Assembly (NCBI GenBank): GCA_023400235.1
Contig: JAEXFI010000043.1
Span: 1 to 64,000 of the forward strand
DNA from: Bacillota bacterium
GTDB taxonomy: Bacteria > Bacillota > Clostridia > Acetivibrionales > DSM-1351
Reading direction: 5' to 3'
Length of the DNA: 64,000 nt
The position numbers and the translations under genes are program-made. Positions 60,215 to 64,000 of the stretch are shown here, in pieces. Under the pieces are notes generated by a model. That model was not told the origin of the DNA. It made no database searches and was given only the letters and a program-made list of their open reading frames with translations. The stretch's first letter is position 1, and each line of letters begins with the position of its first letter.

Positions 60215-63200
60215 TCAAATGAGCTTGGATTTCTGCAACAGCTTTTCAACCATAACCGCAACCTCTGCCCGTGTCACATAGTCCTTTGGAGCAAGTATAT
60301 TGTTCTTCCTGCCGGAAACAATACCTGTTTTGATGCAGGCAGCAGTACTGCTGCCTGCGTATTTCGCCACACGTGCCCCATCCTCATAGGTTCCAAGCAG
60401 GGAATCCATATCGATGTCGGCAAGAGCTGCATTCAAACCTGTGGTCTTCATGGCATTGGCAAGCATTGTAAAAGCCTGCTCACGGGTGATCATATCCTCA
60501 GGTCCAAAAGTATTGGCATTATATCCCTTAATGATTCCATAAGCTACGGCAGTTTTGATGTATCCACTGTACCACATAGCTGAGTCCACATCACTGAAGC
60601 TGCTTGAACCAATCCCGGGTTCAAGACCCAGAGCCTTTACAATTACAGTGGCAAACTCTGCCCGTGTCATATTTCTGTCAGGCTCATATTTACCTGCTCC
60701 AACCCCGGTTACCACCATTCTGGAGCCCATGTTATTGGCAGAAGCCTTTGCCCAATGCCTGTTCACATCGGAAAACTCAACAGGATTCCACACTACTGAA
60801 TAGGTGCTGTTGGTCAGACTGTTGATGACCGCATAGTATTTTCCATTGATGATTGTTACCCGGGTGGGCACATGATAAAATGTGCCGTCAGGCTTGACTA
60901 CTATGCCTGTTGTGATTTTCGCCGGATCAACCCCGTCTGGAATTGCAACCGTTCTCTCAACATATACGTTAAAATTGCTGACGCTTACCGTACGTTCGCC
61001 ATAGCTGCAGGTGACCGTATAGTCCACCGGCGGTACCATCAGGGTAAAACCGCCATCCTTTGCGGCGTTTTCCACAACGTCTGTCATCTGGCTGGAAGGC
61101 TCCGAGATGCTGACGGCCACTGTAATATCCTTCAGTTCTACGTTGGCACTGAGCTGCCGGGATACTGCTGAGATATCAATTTCTGAGGCAGGCAGGGTAT
61201 AGGTGGCTGAATCTGTTCTGACCTCAAGAGTCGCAGCCTGCTTCTCCATGATCTTAACCATTTGGCCGGTCAGCACACCTGCCGCCTTATCAGCATTGCC
61301 TGCCACAGGAATCACCACGGTAGCACCGCTCTTTTCAGACGCGAGAATACTCTCAAGTCTGCCGGAATCCACGGTGACTGTTTTGGTGGTTTTGCCATCC
61401 GAGCCAGTAGTTGTCTGAGCTTTTCCAGCCGATTTGGATTCTCCGTTGACAATAACGGAAGCAGCATCACTTGCCCCTGCTGAACCGGAGCCACCCGAGC
61501 CGGAATTTCCGGAACCCGAATCACCGGAACCGGATCCGCCGGAGCCGGTCTGACGGGTAATCCTGAGGGTATAGATCAATGCATTTCCGTTCTGTGCCGT
61601 GACCTTGATATACGAAGTATTTAAACCCAGGTTCAGGCTCATGGTCCTGCTGATTTCATGGGTGCAGCCCAAGTCACTGTAGAGCTTCCAGCTTGCACCC
61701 GCACTTACCGCAACATCTACGGTCAGCCCGGTAACACTGTTGTCAGCCGTGGCAGTGATGGTATTCTCCTCCTGGTTTACTACGGCACCGCCTGGAACCG
61801 TTACAGAGATAACAAAATTTTCACCGCTTAGGGGCTCTGCTTCTCCAATTGCTATGCTGTTGGAATCCGGACTTGCATTGTAAAGCTCGGTTTCCGCAAA
61901 ACGAATATAATATTCACCTGCGGGTAAGCCGGTGATTTTTCCGTTTGCATCTGCGGCAACCTCACTATATGTGCTTGCTGTAATGAGTCTGTACCCATAC
62001 CTGACGCCGGGTATCAGATTTATGATTTTTCCGTCGCTGTTTCCGATAGTTGCGTTTTCAGCGCCGTAACCCTCCGGAGAGTTCTGATCCGCCTTATTTA
62101 CTACAAAAGTCAGCTCTACTGTCAGGGATATGCCGTCATCCCCTGTGATGCTCAAAGTGCCGTTGTGGGTTCCTGTGGTCAGACCGGTATCAGGCCGGAC
62201 ACTGACGGTGGCAGCTGCATTTGGTGCAAGCTGTACCCCCGACAAAGGCGTGCTGATGGCAAAGCCTTCACCATTGGTAAGGGCAGCCGACAAGTTGGTA
62301 ATTGTGCTGCCTCCGTTATTGGTGATGGTGAATTCCTGTGGCTGCTGCGGATTGTAGCCATACACCGCCGCTGTAAAGGTGTGGCTGGACTCGCTCACAG
62401 TAGCAGAGTAGGGCAAAGGGTCCTCTCCAATAGTTACTGAATTTGAGTCAGGGCTTGCTGCGTGCAGGCTGTTATCGGGATAGCGCACCACATATGTGCC
62501 TGCCGGAAGGCCCGTAATCTGACCGTTTGCATTTGAGGTTGCCGAGGTATAGCTGCTTGCACCGCTAAGCTTATACTCGCACTCCTTGTTGGCCATCAGT
62601 CCAGTTATTTTCCCATTGCTGCTGCCTGCAGCAGTATTTACCGCGCCAATATTTGGTGCGTATATGGTTCCTTTGGATATGTTCAAAGTGAATAATATTT
62701 TCTCTGTCTTGGCATAAATATCTGTTTCTTCTGTTACAAGTCCCACTACAAAGGTACCCACGTCTGTAAAGTTAAGCTGGGAGCCATTAAAGAATCCCTG
62801 ACCGGTGGTTCCAGGTTCAAGTGTATATACCCGCTGGCCATTACTGGGTCCATAATTAATCCAGTGTATTAATTCCCACGGGGTTCCATTATATGCGTTA
62901 TTGTAGGTGGAGCCATACTTGAGGGAGTTGGAGGTCTGTATCTTATTTACCGTAAAGGACAAAGCCACTGTCAGTGAAATTCCGTCAGTTCCTGTGATGG
63001 TCAGTGTTCCGGTGTGTGTTCCTGCCGTCAGGCCGGTCTTTGGCTGCACGCCGATGGTGGCTGTTCCGTTTGGAGCTATCTGTGACACAATTACCATATT
63101 GGTGATGGTAAAGTCTGCATTATTAAGAGAAACCGACAGGCCGGTAATGGTTTCGGTGCCGTTATTGGTGATGGTGAATTGCTGTTCTGCCGGCTGGGTA

Positions 63201-64000
63201 TAGTTCACCTCTGCCGCTGTAAAGGTGTGGCTGGCTGGGTCAACCTTAGCGGAGTAGGGCACTGAATCCTCTTCGATAGTCACTGACTCCGAATCCGGAC
63301 TTGCGGTGTGCAGGTCGTTGTCTGGGTAGCACACCACATATGTGCCTGCCGGAAGGCCGGTGATCTGGCCATATTCATCAGTGGTTGCCGAAGTATAGGT
63401 ATTTGTACCCGCGATTTTATACTCGCATACCTTGTTGGCTCTGAGCCAAATTATTTTACCGTTGCTGCTGCCAGGGGCCGCGTTCACTGCTCCGACCACC
63501 GGCGCAGGTATTGTTCCCTTGAATACATTATAAATGAAGAATATCTTTGGGGTTTGCTCATAGATATCTGTTTCTTCCGTTACAAGGCCCACTACAAAGG
63601 TACCCGAGCTGGAGACAGTGAGCAGGTGTCCATTAAAGGACCCCTGACCGGTGGTTCCCTCTTCAAGAGTATATACTCTCTTTCCATTGCTGGGACCATA
63701 CTGAAACCAGGGAGTCATATTTAAAGCAGGTGCGCCATTGTAGTAGTAATCGTAAGAACCTGCTGCAAGGGTGTTCACGGTCTGTATCTTATTTACCGTA
63801 AAGGACAAAGCCACCGTCAGTGAAACACCTTCAGCGCCGGTTACAGTCAGCGTGCCGGTATGTGTTCCTGCCGCCAGGCCGGTCTTTGGCTGCACGCCGA
63901 TGGTGGCTGTTCCGTTTGGCGCTATCTGTGACATAATTACCATATTAGTGATGGTAAAGTCTGCATTATTAAGAGAAGCCGACAGGCCGGTAATTGTTCC
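60215..64000 (-). CDS. SLH surface protein with long tandem repeats, N-terminus outside window
   Basis: Partial gene: the frame runs open to the right edge, so the start and signal peptide are missing; 1261 residues are visible. The outer part is made of repeats of about 290 residues, each containing an Ig-like unit (ITNNGTETITGLSVSLNNAD, then TGTLTITGTDGISLTVALSF), a PWFQYGPSNGKRVYTLEEGT-type unit and an SSNGKIIWLRANKVCEYKI unit ending in GLPAGTYVV. Then come a cadherin-like beta domain (about 730-810), a Gly-Ser linker, the 270-residue domain shared with the SLH protein at 43-46.7 kb, and three SLH domains (FSDVNRHWAKASANNMGSRM first). Probably an adhesive or polysaccharide-binding wall protein. 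Confidence 0.9.
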   Translation of the reverse strand, partial: GTITGLSASLNNADFTITNMVIMSQIAPNGTATIGVQPKTGLAAGTHTGTLTVTGAEGVSLTVALSFTVNKIQTVNTLAAGSYDYYYNGAPALNMTPWFQYGPSNGKRVYTLEEGTTGQGSFNGHLLTVSSSGTFVVGLVTEETDIYEQTPKIFFIYNVFKGTIPAPVVGAVNAAPGSSNGKIIWLRANKVCEYKIAGTNTYTSATTDEYGQITGLPAGTYVVCYPDNDLHTASPDSESVTIEEDSVPYSAKVDPASHTFTAAEVNYTQPAEQQFTITNNGTETITGLSVSLNNADFTITNMVIVSQIAPNGTATIGVQPKTGLTAGTHTGTLTITGTDGISLTVALSFTVNKIQTSNSLKYGSTYNNAYNGTPWELIHWINYGPSNGQRVYTLEPGTTGQGFFNGSQLNFTDVGTFVVGLVTEETDIYAKTEKILFTLNISKGTIYAPNIGAVNTAAGSSNGKITGLMANKECEYKLSGASSYTSATSNANGQITGLPAGTYVVRYPDNSLHAASPDSNSVTIGEDPLPYSATVSESSHTFTAAVYGYNPQQPQEFTITNNGGSTITNLSAALTNGEGFAISTPLSGVQLAPNAAATVSVRPDTGLTTGTHNGTLSITGDDGISLTVELTFVVNKADQNSPEGYGAENATIGNSDGKIINLIPGVRYGYRLITASTYSEVAADANGKITGLPAGEYYIRFAETELYNASPDSNSIAIGEAEPLSGENFVISVTVPGGAVVNQEENTITATADNSVTGLTVDVAVSAGASWKLYSDLGCTHEISRTMSLNLGLNTSYIKVTAQNGNALIYTLRITRQTGSGGSGSGDSGSGNSGSGGSGSAGASDAASVIVNGESKSAGKAQTTTGSDGKTTKTVTVDSGRLESILASEKSGATVVIPVAGNADKAAGVLTGQMVKIMEKQAATLEVRTDSATYTLPASEIDISAVSRQLSANVELKDITVAVSISEPSSQMTDVVENAAKDGGFTLMVPPVDYTVTCSYGERTVSVSNFNVYVERTVAIPDGVDPAKITTGIVVKPDGTFYHVPTRVTIINGKYYAVINSLTNSTYSVVWNPVEFSDVNRHWAKASANNMGSRMVVTGVGAGKYEPDRNMTRAEFATVIVKALGLEPGIGSSSFSDVDSAMWYSGYIKTAVAYGIIKGYNANTFGPEDMITREQAFTMLANAMKTTGLNAALADIDMDSLLGTYEDGARVAKYAGSSTAACIKTGIVSGRKNNILAPKDYVTRAEVAVMVEKLLQKSKLI

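Noticed and set aside
63308..63724. Open frame opposite the repeat region of the edge SLH protein
   Set aside because: Shadow of the Ig-like repeats with no ribosome site.

Overview
The window comes from an anaerobic, cellulosome-forming Firmicute, most likely a Ruminiclostridium (Clostridium cluster III) close to but not identical with C. cellulolyticum. Three things point there: a secreted GH10 xylanase with a type I dockerin, a D-psicose 3-epimerase that I recognise as a near relative of the C. cellulolyticum enzyme with all of its metal ligands, and the mixture of SLH-domain surface proteins, YesM/YesN two-component systems and AT-rich spacers with strong AGGAGG ribosome sites. There is no rRNA, tRNA, CRISPR array or intact transposase.

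Layout. 0-4 kb: a leftward YesM/YesN sensor-regulator pair. 4-7 kb: a rightward FAD oxidoreductase plus ketose 3-epimerase operon behind a sigma-A promoter with an LacI-type palindrome. 7-11 kb: leftward amidohydrolase, CPBP protease and TetR (with a clear operator), then the xylanase and the wreck of a second dockerin gene. 11.5-14.4 kb: a rightward amino-sugar group (GntR/UTRA regulator, NagB-II-like SIS protein, PIG-L deacetylase). 14.4-17.1 kb: an AT-rich two-gene island encoding an HD phosphohydrolase with an inserted beta-rich domain and a small partner. 17.5-38.1 kb: a leftward run of 16 genes from a LicR-like regulator through EI, HPr, EIIA, EIIB, EIIC, RDD, a BadF-type kinase, GH4, a MupG-like GH170 protein, a 74-residue protein, a sugar nucleotidyltransferase and a SIS protein to an SLH protein and two giant paralogous secreted proteins, ending at an intrinsic terminator. 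38.3-42.7 kb: an unusual hybrid kinase and a BTAD response regulator. 43-46.7 kb: a large SLH surface protein. 46.8-51.2 kb: housekeeping or small genes, including a gutted pgk and a cold-shock gene with a terminator-like leader. 51.5-60 kb: a CUT1 ABC importer (two binding proteins, two permeases, no ATPase) with its own YesM/YesN pair. 60.2-64 kb: an SLH protein cut by the window edge.

How it fits together. The 11.5-38 kb stretch reads as an amino-sugar or cell-wall-sugar salvage region: surface proteins, a self-contained PTS with private EI and HPr, then intracellular phospho-glycosidases and a kinase, with GlcNAc-type regulator, deaminase and deacetylase next door. The private HPr has His15 but Asn in place of regulatory Ser46. 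Substrate identity is inference.

The most unexpected signals outside genes are a structured repeat present three times (covarying GC hairpin next to a fixed CTATTTGTG box), twice placed directly before a sugar-gene start codon, and a separate two-hairpin structured spacer at 51.3 kb.
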